A stretch of DNA of 64,000 bases from assembly GCA_031769625.1 (NCBI GenBank), contig JAUIMM010000688.1, forward strand, positions 873,001 through 937,000, in the 5' to 3' direction. The notes beneath the pieces were generated by a model, which searched no databases, had not been told where the DNA came from, and was given only the letters and a program-made list of their open reading frames with translations. The translations under genes and the position numbers were made by a program. The DNA comes from Taudactylus pleione (lineage: Eukaryota; Chordata; Amphibia; Anura; Myobatrachidae). This document shows, piece by piece, positions 1-11,268 of the stretch; the stretch's first letter is position 1, and each line of letters starts with the position of its first letter.

Positions 1-519
1 TCATCTTCTATAATGCAAGAGAAATTATAGCTAGAATCTGATTGGTTGCTATGAGCAACACCACTATTTGACTGTTTTAGAAGCTTTAGTAAATCTACGT
101 TATCTACCCCTAAAGTTTAGAGAGTGGATAACCCCCTTGAACTCTGTAAGTAGGGACATACCACTGCAACCTCAGTTTTGCTACATTAGCCGAAACATGA
201 GCTGCCGGGTTATGGTTAGGTTTAGGACTACAGCACTTATCTTCGCAACCACTATAACAGCCACATCGCCAATTGTCGACATTTCATCAGTGTCAACATG
301 CTCATAACAGTCGACAAAACAGACAAACTTTATTTTATTAAAATTGGCCCTACAGTTATAGGAAATCTACAGTGGGTTGTTTGAACAAGATAATAGTCGA
401 ACTATGCACATTGCAACACTTTTGAACATGGGAAATGCCTCCAACACTTTTCCCACTGAGCAGGGGGACTTTGAACCTTTATGATGCCAGGTAACGTCAT
501 CTTGTTACAGCAAGACAAA
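1..519. other. Intergenic sequence with a short MITE fragment
   Basis: No gene is recognised. Bases about 27-66 repeat the AGAATCTGATTGGTTGCTAT core of the foldback MITE found complete at 13805-13998, so they are probably a truncated copy of it. The remainder shows no repeat or coding signal I can support. Confidence 0.4.
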
Positions 520-932
520 GGCCCTGATTCAGAGCCGGTCGCTCTGACAGAGCGCTCGCTCTGAATCAGGGCGTCTTTTTTCTTTTATATGGAGCGGCCT
601 CCTGGCCGCTCGCATTGCTGTGGGTTGCTAATGCGAGCGGCCAGGATGATGGTCGCGATGGTCAAGACCATCGCGACCATCGGGCTTGCGACGAGACCCT
701 TGTGGTAGGGTCTCGTGGTCACAAGCCCCAGAGAGCTTTCGGCTCCCTCTGGGCAGCCACCCCCCCGGCCCGCCCACCAAAGGTGCGAGACCTGGAGCGA
801 CGGATTGCCCGTCGCTATCCGGGTCTCACGCATGCGCACGACGGAGCCGGCTCCGTCGTGTGCGTGTGCTCTGGGCCACCATCGACCCGGTTGCAAGTGT
901 TCAGCGCTTGCGACCGGGTCTGAATCAGGCCC
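520..932. mobile_element. Palindrome-rich MITE, family F1a, copy 1
   Basis: The ends are imperfect inverted repeats of GGGCCTGATTCAGA. The element is flanked by a 3-bp duplication AAA (517-519 and 933-935). The inside is a series of hairpins: a GGTCGCGATGGTC block, an inverted GAGACCC...GGGTCTC pair, and an ACGACGGAGC...GCTCCGTCGT pair. No ORF looks real, so it is non-autonomous. Six other full-length relatives lie in this window (15049, 22485, 27006, 41954, 60693, 63024). This copy is shorter than most and lacks the central GACATCA...TGATGTC hairpin. Confidence 0.8.
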
Positions 933-1280
933 AAAGTCCAGACCTCAATGACTATTAAATGCGGTCGCTGCACAAAGTTAAATCTGTCAATTTGTCATAA
1001 TTAAAATGATCAAATTTTAGGACTTGGTGAGGACTAGATGATTGTTAATGTCCTGGTAAGTAAAATCACAGACTTGATAAAGGGTTTACTTTCTGTTTAT
1101 CATTACTGGAATGCAAAAATCCAAGAATGCATCATGTTATACTAACATTTATAGACCGTTATAGATATGTAGAACACAATTGTATATTACTATCGCATAG
1201 CCGGATCCAACATTACAAGTAGAAATATCAGGACATTTTAAACCATGCCCAGAAGACTCCATAATCTACCTCACAAATAA
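933..1280. other. Unassigned intergenic sequence
   Basis: AT-rich sequence between two MITEs. I see no gene, RNA or repeat in it. Confidence 0.4.
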
Positions 1281-1688
1281 TACCCCTTTCACACCAGCTA
1301 AAACCCGGGTTATTGCAGGGTTAACCCGGGAAGCTCCTTGGTGTAAAAGGGGACAGGGTTGGATTCCTGGGTCGAGTGACCCGGCAATCCAACCCAGGTA
1401 ACTTACAGGGTTTAACACGGGAATGACCCGTGAAACCCTGCAGTGTAAACGGTCACGATGACCTGGAGCACGCCGCATGCCGGCTTCAGTGGCGCTTGGA
1501 GAGGACGTCATCTCCAAGCATCCACTTCCACGCCGGGAGATCCAGGTCACTGCAGACCCGGCTCCGGTGTGAACTGCGACGACTCTGGATATTCCTGGGT
1601 CGGCGCCAGCCAAATTCCAGGTCTGATCCGGTTTGGAACCCTGTTCCAACCTCTGGGTCAGACCTGGAATTTAGGTATAAAAGCAGTA
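1281..1688. mobile_element. Harbinger-like MITE, family D, copy 1
   Basis: It starts TACCCCTTTCACAC and ends GTATAAAAGCAGTA. The inside has GC-rich inverted motifs such as ACCCGGGTTATTGCAGGG. Two further copies at 19172-19604 and 26730-27594 define the boundaries. The flanking triplets here are TAA and TAG (one mismatch), while the other copies have perfect TCA and TTA duplications. That pattern fits the PIF/Harbinger superfamily. It is non-coding. This copy is also an uninterrupted reference for the target site occupied by an F1a element in copy 3. Confidence 0.75.
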
Positions 1689-1729
1689 TAGGTGACCTCT
1701 ACCAGTTTGTCCAATAGGAAAGCGATATA

Positions 1730-3298
1730 TAGTGCATCCGTAAAGTATTCACAGTGTTTCACTTTTTCCACATTTCGTTATGTTACAGCCTTATTCCAAA
1801 ATTGATTAAATTAATTTTTGTCCTCAAAATTCTACACACAGTACCCCATAATGACAACGTGTAAAAGTTTTTTTTTTATTAGAGTCTTGCAAATTAAAAA
1901 AAAAAAACAACAACTAAGGAATCACATGTACATAAGTATTCACAGCCTTTGCCATGAAGCTCAAAATTTAGCTCAGGTGCATCCTGTTTCCACTGATCAT
2001 CCTAGAGATGTTCCTACAGCTTAATTGGAGTCTACCTGTGGTAAATTCAGTTGTTTGGACATGATTTTGAAAGGCATACACCTGTCTATGTAAGGTCCCA
2101 CACTTGACAGTGCATGTCAGAGCACACACCAAGCATGAAGGAATTGTCTGTAGACCTCAGAGACAGAATTGTCTCGAGGCACAAATCTGGGGAAGGGTAC
2201 AGAAAAATATCTGCTGCTTTGAAGGTCCCAATGAGCACAGTGGCCTCCATCATCCGTAAATGTAAGAAGTTCGGAACCACCAGGACTCTTCCTAGAGTTG
2301 GCCGGCCATCTAAACTGAGCGATCGGGGGAGAAGGGCCCTAGTCAGCGAGGTGACCAAGAACCTGATGATCACTCAGTCAGAGCTATAACATTCCTCTGT
2401 GGAGAGAGGAGAACCTTCCAGAAGGACATCCATCTCTGCAGCAATCCACCAATCAGGCCTGTATGGTAGAGTGGCCAGACGGAAGCCACTCCTTAGTAAA
2501 AAGCACATGGCAGCACGCATGGAGTTTGCCAAAATGCACCTGAAGGACTCCCAGACCATGAGAAACAAAATTATCTGGTCTGACGAGACAAAGATCGAAC
2601 TCTTTGGCGTGAATGCCAGGCGTTATGTTTGGAGCAAACCAGGCACCACTCATCACCAGGCCAATATCATCCCTACAGTGAAGCATGGTGGTGGCAGCAT
2701 CATGCTGTGGGATGTTTTTCAGCGGCAGGAACTGGGAGACTAGTCAGAATAGAGGGAAAGATGAATGCAGCAATGTACAGATACATCATGGATGAAAACC
2801 TGCTCCAGAGCGCTCTTGACCTCAGACTGGGGCAACGGTTCATCTTTCAGCAGGACAACTACCTTCAGCCAAGATATCAATAGGAGTGGCTTCAGGACAA
2901 CTGTGTGAATGTCCTTGAGTGGCCCAGCCAGAGCCCAGACTTGAATCCGATTGAACATCTCTGGAGAGATCTGAAAATGGCTGTGCACTGACATTTCTCA
3001 TCCAACCTGATGGAGCTGCAAAGAGGAATGGGCGAAACTGCCCGAAGATAGGTGTGCCAAGCTTGTGGCATCATATTCAAAAAGACTTGAGGCTGTAATT
3101 GCTGCCGAAGGTGCATCAACAAAGTATTGAGCAAAGGCTGTGAATACTTATGTACTTGTGATGTCTTAGTTTGTTTTTGTTTAGTTTTTTGTTAAATTTG
3201 CAAAAATCTAAAAAAACCGTTGTCATTATGGGGTATTGTGTGTAACATATCAAAATGTTGAAAAAGGGAAGCCCTGTGAATACTTTCCGGATGCACTG
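1730..3298 (+). mobile_element. Tc1/mariner-family DNA transposon, inactive
   Basis: The terminal inverted repeats are tAGTGCATCCG(T/G)AAAGTATTCACAG, flanked by the TA dinucleotides (1728-1729 and 3299-3300) that Tc1/mariner elements duplicate. At about 1.57 kb it has the usual size for the family. It carries one transposase reading frame on the same strand, broken in several places (see 2114-3130), so it cannot move on its own. It inserted next to a Harbinger-like MITE. Confidence 0.92.
2114..3130 (+). pseudogene. Tc1-like transposase pseudogene
   Basis: Conceptual translation gives a Tc1-type transposase: an N-terminal paired-like helix-turn-helix (around YRKISAALKVPMSTVASI), then a DDE catalytic domain. 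First Asp: [11 protein letters not shown]. Second Asp: FQQDN. Final Glu: [15 protein letters not shown]. The frame is destroyed by an in-frame stop at 2387-2389, a frameshift near 2715 after the GGGSIMLW motif, a stop at 2882-2884, another right after the DDE Glu region near 2990, and later stops. The second catalytic motif is also altered: QDN is followed by YLQPRYQ instead of the usual PKHTA-like sequence. The protein would have cut and pasted the element at TA sites. It is now a fossil. Confidence 0.9.
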
Positions 3299-3454
3299 TA
3301 GCTGGGCAGTTGTAGTAAGGATGGTCTGTAGGGAGTGTGGGCCAAGTACTGACATTAGAAACTTTTACCTACCTGTTTACATTTCAAATGATCGAATGGC
3401 GATACTCCAGATAAAAGTAAACAGCTCTTCTGCTTGCATTTGAAGGTAGGCTAA

Positions 3455-3749
3455 AGCTGCATACAGACACAACGATTTTGTTACCAACGATTTTCTGAAC
3501 GAGTTTCTATCAGATTATCTGGCAGATTTTTTAAAGTGTAATGAACAATTTTTTTGAACTACAAACGATTTTTGCATATTCCCTTACTGAAAATCGTTGG
3601 GTTGACAAGTCTGACTGAACTCCAAACTACAAACGTGAACGCGCATGAACGATGATCGTTCATCGTTTAACTTAGAAAGTAAACGATTTCTTTAGACGAT
3701 TATCGTTAATTGATAATCGTTCAAAAAATCGTTGTGTGTGTATGCACCT
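3455..3749. mobile_element. Foldback MITE rich in ATCGTT motifs, copy 1
   Basis: The ends AGCTGCATAC...GTATGCACCT are inverted repeats, and most of the interior also folds back (CAACGATTTT against AAAATCGTTG-type repeats). It is flanked by TAA on the left and TTA on the right. A second copy lies at 28242-28548 inside a hAT element. It is non-coding and probably Harbinger-related, judging by the T-A target triplets. Confidence 0.7.
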
Positions 3750-3752
3750 TTA

Positions 3753-4713
3753 GGGGCATATTAAATTAGGTGTAGGAATAGAAGGTGCAGGATTTTACTA
3801 TTCAGTTAGGTGCGGGGTTTTTGCTATTTTGAGCTCTGGGAGGTTTTCCTTTTATCACCTCTAGAGCAATCATGAATTTTAGGAAAAATCAGCAGGATTT
3901 GCTCTGGGACCCCGGCGGCAACCCCCCCTGAGGGCTAATTAAGTTATTGGAAGTCTCCAATTCGCTTAATTAGACCTTAATTACTCACCTTCCCAAACAG
4001 TGTCTCCTGCATCCAGCGTCGGGGGCTGGGTCTTCTGCAGCTGGGTGAGTCTTTGTGTGTATGTGTGTGACCCCCCCCCCCAATGAGCGCTGGAAGAGCT
4101 TCATCTCCCAGCAGCCCTTGCGCCTCCCAGCACCCCCAGAGCCTCCCAGCAGCACCCTCCCCAGTGACAAGAGGGACGGAGTCCACAGGGAGACCGGACA
4201 CATAAGTATAATTTTTTATTATTTATTTTTACGCAACGCAGGGTTTTCAGATTGTTTCTTTTTGTATTAGATACCGCGGGTATCGGGAGCCGCATACCCG
4301 CTGTAATCCAAGGCATTAAGGAGTACTTATTAAGCCCCCTTGTTTCCACCGATTTAGGTGTCACGGATATTTAATAAGCCTAACACAGGATATATCTCCT
4401 GCATTAGGCAAACTAACGAGTCAGCTTAAACTCCTATCGTTCTTAATGGGGACTGCGGGCTGGCTCTATTCATCAAGTTTAGCTTTTCAGATCTTGGCCC
4501 ATTGGCTAACACCTGATCTGAAGAGGACATTAGCTGCTTTGTCTCTATGGTGGCATTAAAGCCGGAGAGGGATCTTTGTAACCCTCTCCGGTAGCTACTG
4601 TGCACGAATGTCCCCATTAAAATAAAAAAAATAAAAATGGCATTGTACATGCGCTGTGTCAGAAACTGCAGTGAAGAGATTGCAGAGGCAACTCGCACCT
4701 AATAATTGCCCCC
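3753..4713. mobile_element. TIR element with TTA duplication, about 960 bp
   Basis: The left end GGGGCATATTAAATTAGGTG and the right end CACCTAATAATTGCCCCC are inverted repeats. TTA flanks both sides (3750-3752 and 4714-4716). No transposase reading frame is visible. It abuts another TTA-flanked element on each side. The TTA duplication suggests PIF/Harbinger or a related superfamily. Confidence 0.7.
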
Positions 4714-4716
4714 TTA

Positions 4717-5546
4717 GGGCCGTATTCAATTAGCGGCGAAAAGCCATTTACGGAGAAAATGTTTTGCAGATGACGTAATTTCGACAGCGGAAAACTTATC
4801 CCCGTATTCAATTGTGGCGACTTTTCGCCGGTGGGAAAACACAATGCAATGTAATAGGCGGACAAGTTTTGCCTATGAATAGCTGTCAGAAAAAAGTGCA
4901 GAATTGCGGTTTTGGGGTGCAAAGGTGGGGAAACCACCCTGCACCCTTAGGACAGGTCCCCAAAGGTTAGCTGCATCAAAAAAATCCTAAAAACAAACAA
5001 AAAAGAACATCCCAAAAAATGACTTTGAAAAAGGGGGCAAAAAGTACAAAGTTGGGGTACAAACTTAAAAACTTGCGAAATAGACTTTGGGGGGTCTGCA
5101 AGTATGGGGGAGGTGTTTTTTTGATTGCAGGTGCTTGCTGATGGTGCGTTGTTTATGGTTTTTAAGACCTCACTTTTGCAATTTTTAAACAATGCTTGCA
5201 CCCATTGTCATGTACCGCAAATTTGCTGGGACTAGTTATTTTCACAAAAAAAACCCCTGCTAAATGCTATTCTTCACCACTTGTTCAGCAGGGCTATTCG
5301 GGGGCATCTAGATTGATCCCCAATGTCAGAGCATCTTTTTGGGGGTGTCAGGCTGATTTCTCCAAATCTGACAGCACTTTTCGCCTGTTTGCGTTTCGCT
5401 GGGTCCCGTTTCCGCGTCCCTTGGAATTGAATAAGGAAAAAAGCGGGGCCACGCACGAAAAGTTTTTGCATCCAAAACACGCGAAGTCGGCGAAAAGTAC
5501 ATTCCGCCGACGGCTGCGAAATTATCACAGCTAATTGAATACGCCC
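4717..5546. mobile_element. Harbinger-like MITE (GGGCCGTATTCAATT ends), copy 1
   Basis: It starts GGGCCGTATTCAATTAGCGG and ends CTAATTGAATACGCCC, with TTA on both sides (4714-4716 and 5547-5549). GCGAAAAG-type motifs recur inside. A relative at 50137-51008 has the same ends and TTA duplication, and a right-end fragment lies near 13395-13568. Non-coding. Confidence 0.8.
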
Positions 5547-5549
5547 TTA

Positions 5550-6290
5550 GTCTCAACTACGTACAAACGTATAAAGAAGCAATTATTGTAACTGATCCAC
5601 ATTGGGGTATGTGTGGGGACCATTAACGGACCGTTAGATCATTCAAAATCTGCTCTACCTAAAATGGATGCCTAGTACTGACTTTGCAGGGGTGGTCCCA
5701 ATTAGTCAGACATTAAAGTGAAAGTGACCCATACATGTGGTTGAGCAGATATGTCTGAGGTTAGGTAGCTCAGAATTGAGGCTTATTTTTGTCCTACTCA
5801 TTTTTGTATGGCTGTATAACCAACTAGAAGGGGCGTAATTAGGTATCTGAAGGCCCCATAGAAAGTCTGTAAGGCCCCTATGTACCACCCAATGGTGAAA
5901 AATATATAACTTTGACAAGGAAGATGGGCCCCCCTAAGCTTTGGGCCCCATAGCAACTGTACCCCTTGCACCTATGGCAGTTACGCCATATTTGCCTACC
6001 CTTCCAGAAAGGCCAGGAGGCTCCCAAAAATTAGGTGGTGCTCCCGGCTGCCTGAAAAAGCGGGCAAGTCTCCGGGAGCCAGTCGCCATTCTCTCATTAC
6101 CGAGCAAAAGTGGACAAGTCAGACGGCCAGGAACCGTGGCAATTCTAGCGGGGGAGAGGGTCACGGTGATGCAATCACATCACGCCCATTTTCCTGCAAC
6201 ACGTCCCCGCCCCCCTGCTGAGCCAACCTGGCTGCCCCCTCCATGACGGAGCATCCAGGAACTCAGCAAGTATGCAGCGCCAAAAGCAGA
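5550..6290. other. Intergenic sequence with a possible short hAT-like remnant
   Basis: Bases about 5830-5987 have imperfect inverted ends (GGCGTAATTA and CAGTTACGCC) and internal GGCCCC motifs, reminiscent of a short hAT-type MITE. I could not confirm an 8-bp duplication. The rest shows no gene. Confidence 0.35.
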
Positions 6291-6741
6291 GGGCATGATT
6301 ACAAACAGCACGCAAATTCAGTATGCATCGATTGTGCAAAAATATGCAAATGACACAGCGGCAGGGAATTGTACTTAGATGCCCACAAGTGCCATTACAG
6401 ACCAGCCACTTGCGTACAAAGAGGCCCAAATCGGTCACACCATCGACCGACCTTCTGAGCAAACCCTATGGTCGCTCCGAATGTCAGTCACAAGTAAGTC
6501 ACCAGAGCCTTTACCACTACATACGAATTAGCATTCCAAGGCTGAGACATGCCCCCAAAATGTTCGTGACACGCCTGATTGCCTCGCCACCTCCGTAACT
6601 TTCCACAAACGCTCCCTGACTGTCAATCACTCTGTGTCAAAGTCCTCACTGCGATTGCAGTCAGTAACCTAACCTGACTAATGCACAATATTACCTCAGA
6701 CCCGCAAACATCGGCTTGGCGTGCACCTCTGAATTAGGCCC
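6291..6741. mobile_element. Diverged element with F1-type ends
   Basis: The right end CTCTGAATTAGGCCC matches the F1 terminus. The left end GGGCATGATTACAA is a weaker match. No matching 3-bp duplication is clear and the interior differs from the other subfamilies, so this is tentative. Non-coding. Confidence 0.4.
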
Positions 6742-6828
6742 AAAGTCGTCTTGATTAGAACTATATACATTACAAAACTGAACATAAAATATGTGTTGTA
6801 TATAAATTCAGCTTTGCCTTAAAGGCTG

Positions 6829-7005
6829 ATGTATCAAGCAGTGAAAAGATTGGAGAAGAAGACAAGTTACCCATAGCAACCAATCAGCTTTGAGGTAACA
6901 TGTATCAAGTACATTCTATAAAATAAAAGGCACAAGATGATTGGTTGCTATGGGAAACTTCTCCACTGTTCTCTACTCATTTAATTTCACTGCTTGATAA
7001 GTCAT
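6829..7005. mobile_element. Foldback MITE
   Basis: GATGTATCAAGCAGTGAAA at the left is the inverted partner of TTTCACTGCTTGATAAGTCATC at the right. The interior contains the pair CCATAGCAACCAATCA and TGATTGGTTGCTATGG. The whole unit can fold into one hairpin. Non-coding. Confidence 0.65.
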
Positions 7006-7940
7006 CTCTGTGTTCCTCTGGATTTATATTATTCTTCTCCTTACACCGACTGTATGTTTTTTTATTATTACTGAATTGTCTTACACAAATTAAAAAAAAT
7101 AAAATAAAATTGTGAAATCATCACACCGTAAAATAAAATAATCATCATTTACACATAGTGTGGGCAGCCATTTTGTAGTCTGAGCAACTATTCATGACTT
7201 CAGCCTAGCCAATCACTGCCTCTCGTGAATAGAGAGCTATAGCCAGAGCCCTGATTGTTGCTATAGGATATTTCCCCCAGGACTCCTGCATTTTTCCTAC
7301 AGCTCTGGAGAAGCAGTGGAGACGGAGAATGAGCTGAAGAACCAATCACAAGTTGCAATCAAGAAACTGGCTTCTGATTGGTGCCCCCAGTCATACTCCC
7401 GGGTAAAACAAGTGCATGGGGCAGCCCTTGTGTGTCGAGCAGGGGGGTCAGTAAGTAAGTAAGTAAACTCTTGAGTCCTATCACCCCTCTTCTCCCTTCT
7501 CACTTGGAAGCAGAATCGATCATGCTGAATAAACCCAAGATTTATACAGATAGCATCCAATAAATTGATTATTATTAGCATTTATTAGGTCTCATTGGAT
7601 ATTGAATAATCAGTTCATAGTACAATTGTGCAGAGCCTGTAAAGATAACATTCTAAGTGGTCACAAGTTGTGTCCTGTGAGCCATCCTCACGGTGATCTT
7701 GCACCGCGAATTACATTTGCAATTCAATTCCAAATGCGCATTGCTTTTGCTGAGGATATTTGTATTTTTTTTTGTTTGCTCTCCAGCAGATGCAAATGTC
7801 GGGAAAATGTTTTATTTAATATAAGAACCTCTCCTACACCTCTCCAATGAATAATCATGTACTTTGGCCAATGAAGACATGTCAGTTTTCAGGTTACTTT
7901 CTATAACAACCTCAATAAAGGATTAAATGAATTAGGAGAG
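7006..7940. other. Unassigned intergenic sequence
   Basis: No gene is recognised. A short (AGTA)n run sits at about 7449-7466. Otherwise nothing can be named. Confidence 0.4.
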
Positions 7941-7943
7941 GTG

Positions 7944-9535
7944 TAAATGATGTGGGACAGGTATGTGGAGGTGTAAGTGATGTAGGACAGGTATGTGGAG
8001 GTGTAAATGATGTAGGACAGGTATCTGGAGGTGTAAATTATGTGGGACAGGTATGTGGAGGTGTAAATGATGTAGGACAGGTATGTGATAGTGTAAATGA
8101 TGTGAGACAGGTATGTGGAGGGGTAAATGATGTGGGACAGGTATGTGGAGGGGTAAATGATGTGGGACAGGTATGTGGAGGTGTAAATGATGTGAGACAG
8201 GTATGTGGAGGGGTAAATGATGTGGGACAGGTATGTGGAGGGGTAAATGATGTGGGACAGGTATGTAGAGGTGTAAATGATGTGGGACAGGCATGTGGAG
8301 GTGTAAATGATGTGGGACAGGCATGTGATAGTGTAAATGATGTGAGCCAGGTATGTGGAGGGGTAAATGATGCGGGACAGGTATGTGGAGGTGTAAATGA
8401 TGGGGGACAGGTATGTGGAGGTGTATATGATGTGGGGACAGGTATGTGTAGGTGTAAGTGATGTAGGACAGGCATGTAGAGGTGTAAATTATGTGGGACA
8501 GGCATGTAGAGGTATAAATGATGTAGGACAGGTATGTGGAGGTGTAAATGATGTAGGACAGGTATGTAGAGGTATAAATGATGTGCAACAGGTATGTGGA
8601 GGTGTAGATGATATAGAACAGGTATATGTGGAGGTGTAAATGATGTGGGACAGGTATGTAGAGGTATAAATGATGTGGGACAGGTATGTGGAGGTGGAAA
8701 TGATGTAGGACAGGTATGTGGAGGTGTAAATGATGTGGGACAGGTATGTGGAGGTGTAAATGATGTAGGACAGGTATGTGGAGGTGTAAATGATGTAGGA
8801 CAGGTATGTAGAGGTATAAATTATTTGGGACAGGTATGTGGAGGTGTAAATGATGTGAGACAGGTATGTGGAGGTGTAAATGATGTGAGACAGGTATGTG
8901 GAGGTGTAAATGATGTGAGACAGGTATGTGGAGGTGTAAATGATGTGGGACAGGCATGTGGAGGTGTAAATGATGGGGTACAGGTATGTGGAGGTGTAAA
9001 TGATGGGGGACAGGTATGTAGAGGTGTAAATGATGCGGGACAGGTATGTAGAAGTGTAAATGATGCGAAACAGGTATGTGGAGGTGTAAATGATGGGGGA
9101 CAGATATGTGGAGGTGTAAATGATGGGGGACAGGTATGTAGAGGTGTAAATGATGGGGGACAGGTATGTGGAGGTGTAAATGATGTGGGACAGGTACGTG
9201 GAGGTGTAAATGATGTAGGACAGGTATGTGGAGGTGTACATGATGGGGGACAGGTATGTAGAGGTGTAAATGATGGGGGACAGGTATGTGGAGGTGTAAA
9301 TGATGTGAGACAGGTATGTGGAGGTGTAAATGATGTAGGACAGGTATGTGGAGGTGTACATGATGGGGGACAGGTATGTAGAGGTGTCAATGATGGGGGA
9401 CAGGTATGTGGAGGTGTAAATGATGTGGGACAGGTATGTGGAGGTGTAAATGATGTGGGACAGGTACGTGGAGGTGTAAATGATGTAGGACAGGTATGTG
9501 GAGGTGGAAATGATGTGGGACAGGTATGTGAAGAT
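7944..9535. repeat. 30-bp minisatellite, about 53 units
   Basis: The unit resembles GGACAGGTATGTGGAGGTGT followed by AAATGATGTG and is repeated head to tail with few substitutions and rare indels. The period is a multiple of three and the unit lacks stops in several frames, so long 10-residue-repeat ORFs appear on both strands. I regard those as artefacts: there is no splice, start or family signal. It lies downstream (3' side) of the minus-strand zinc-finger gene. Probably highly polymorphic. Confidence 0.95.
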
Positions 9536-10351
9536 GTTGTATTGATTAGAAAGGGGCTTTAGAACAGATAGAAGCTAATAAAGTATTTTTTTCCAGCTTT
9601 TTACAAACTTGTATTAAAATTTACAGACATTTTTTCTGTACCCTAAAATGCTGGAAAGACTTTAATTTGCTGGAACACAGTTGCCTGATATAATTTTTCC
9701 ACCATTAATAAAAAGTGCAAAAATCAGCCATTTGACACCTTGTAAGAGCTTTAGAAGAACTTTCCTTATGGCCAGTAGCAGCCTTCTATATGGTCCTGCT
9801 ATCTCAGTTGTCACTTGTTCGGTTGATACTAGATGGTTTCCCCACTTTCTCATGACTTTCTCCCATGGGCTGACATTTCTAATTGAATCTCGCATTTATC
9901 GGGTACGCGCTTTCAAGCGATGTATGTGAATTTCATGATACAAACTCGATTTCGCAAACTTATTGGATTGGCCCCTAAAGATCAACTAAACACCATTGCA
10001 CAGCTTAAAGCGCTTTAAGGATAATCTGCGGATAAATATAAATAAATAGGCATCCTCTGTCCATTGCTGTCTGCAACGTTCACATTCCTGGGAGTCTGCA
10101 ACTCAAGAATGACAGGGGTCCAAGCCTCTCTTACAAACAAGCGGAGGGGGGTAATATATTTAATATATGATGCCCTGTTCTCAGTATGCTGTAACGGGAT
10201 GTAGAGCCAGACAGCCAGCCCAGTCAGTAAGTGGCTGCAATGATAAATATAGCTTACACAGTAGCCGGACAGCAAAAGTTTGGCCATCCCTTTTAATACA
10301 GAACAAGCCTATAGTCTATAGGTTTAGCCCAAACCTACCGGACAGGCCGTA
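9536..10351 (-). other. 3' flank / probable 3' UTR of the minus-strand zinc-finger gene
   Basis: No coding signal. On the minus strand, ATTAAA hexamers lie at about 10292-10297 and 10159-10164, roughly 55 and 190 nt past the stop codon. They are possible polyadenylation signals. No AATAAA is seen close by on that strand, so the true mRNA end is uncertain. Confidence 0.4.
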
Positions 10352-11268
10352 TTACCGGTTATGTCTATTATGAATGATCTGGTGTTTAATAACATTTTCT
10401 TTCCGCTTGAATTTTTTCCCGCATTCAGAACAGGAAAAGGGCCTCTCTCCGGTGTGTCTGCGCTGGTGTCTGATGAGAGACGACTTACCGGGGAAACATT
10501 TACCGCACTCAGGGCACGAGAACAACTTCTCATCGGCGTGAATCATCTGATGTGCGGCAAGATCGGACTTCTGGGTGTAGCCTCTGCCACACTCGGAACA
10601 TGTGAACGGCCTCTCGTTTAAGTGGGTCCACTGGTGCGAAACAAGGTTCGACCTCCGTATGAAACTCTTCCCGCAATCCGAACAGGCGAATGGCTTGTCT
10701 CCCGTGTGGATTTTCTCGTGTCGGAGGAAGTCGCTTTTGTGAAAGAACCCGACCCCACAATCGGAGCACACGTACGGTTTATCTCCCTTGTGGATCTTCT
10801 GGTGCTTATCGCGGTTTGATTTCTGCGTGAAGCACTTCCCGCAGTCGGAGCAGGAATACGGTTTCTCTCCCGTGTGGCTCCTATGGTGCGTCACCAGAGC
10901 CGAATTGTGTATGAAGCACTTGCCGCACTCAGAGCACACAAAGGGCTTCTCTCCATTGTGGACTCTCTCGTGTATGTCGCGGTTGGATTTCTGGATAAAG
11001 CGCTTCCCGCACTGAGAGCAGGCGTACGGCCTCTCGCCGGTGTGGACGCGCTGGTGTTTAAGCAGCGCAGAGTTATTGGCGAAATGTTTCCCGCACTCAG
11101 AGCAGATGTATAGCTTCGGCCCGCTAGCCGTGTTCTTATCGGCCTCGCAGTCCGAGGTCTTTGATTTTCCGGATTCGGAGCAGCTGGATGATTCAGGGCC
11201 TATAGCCGGCATTATTCTGGAATGGATTCGGCTAGTCTGGTTGATGTCTTTATCCATCTCACCATGAT
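10352..11268 (-). CDS. Terminal exon: nine C2H2 zinc fingers
   Basis: The acceptor is at 11269-11270 (TTTATTTTGACTCTAG on the minus strand). Completing a split GAT codon, the exon reads [16 protein letters not shown] and then, after about 60 residues of Ser/Glu-rich linker, nine fingers of the C-x2-C-x12-H-x3-H type, from [10 protein letters not shown] to [10 protein letters not shown]. It ends HNRHNR and stop. Linkers are mostly TGE/DKPF-like, but several are relaxed (HNGEKP, HKGDKP, HLNERP, HADEKL). The upstream ATG at 11326 lies in the intron, so it is not used as a start. Fingers 1-2 and 3-4 look like a duplicated pair. Confidence 0.93.

Noticed and set aside
7932..9562. Long ORFs of 290-341 codons on both strands
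   Set aside because: They are produced by a 30-bp tandem repeat without stops. There is no start context, splice signal or protein family.
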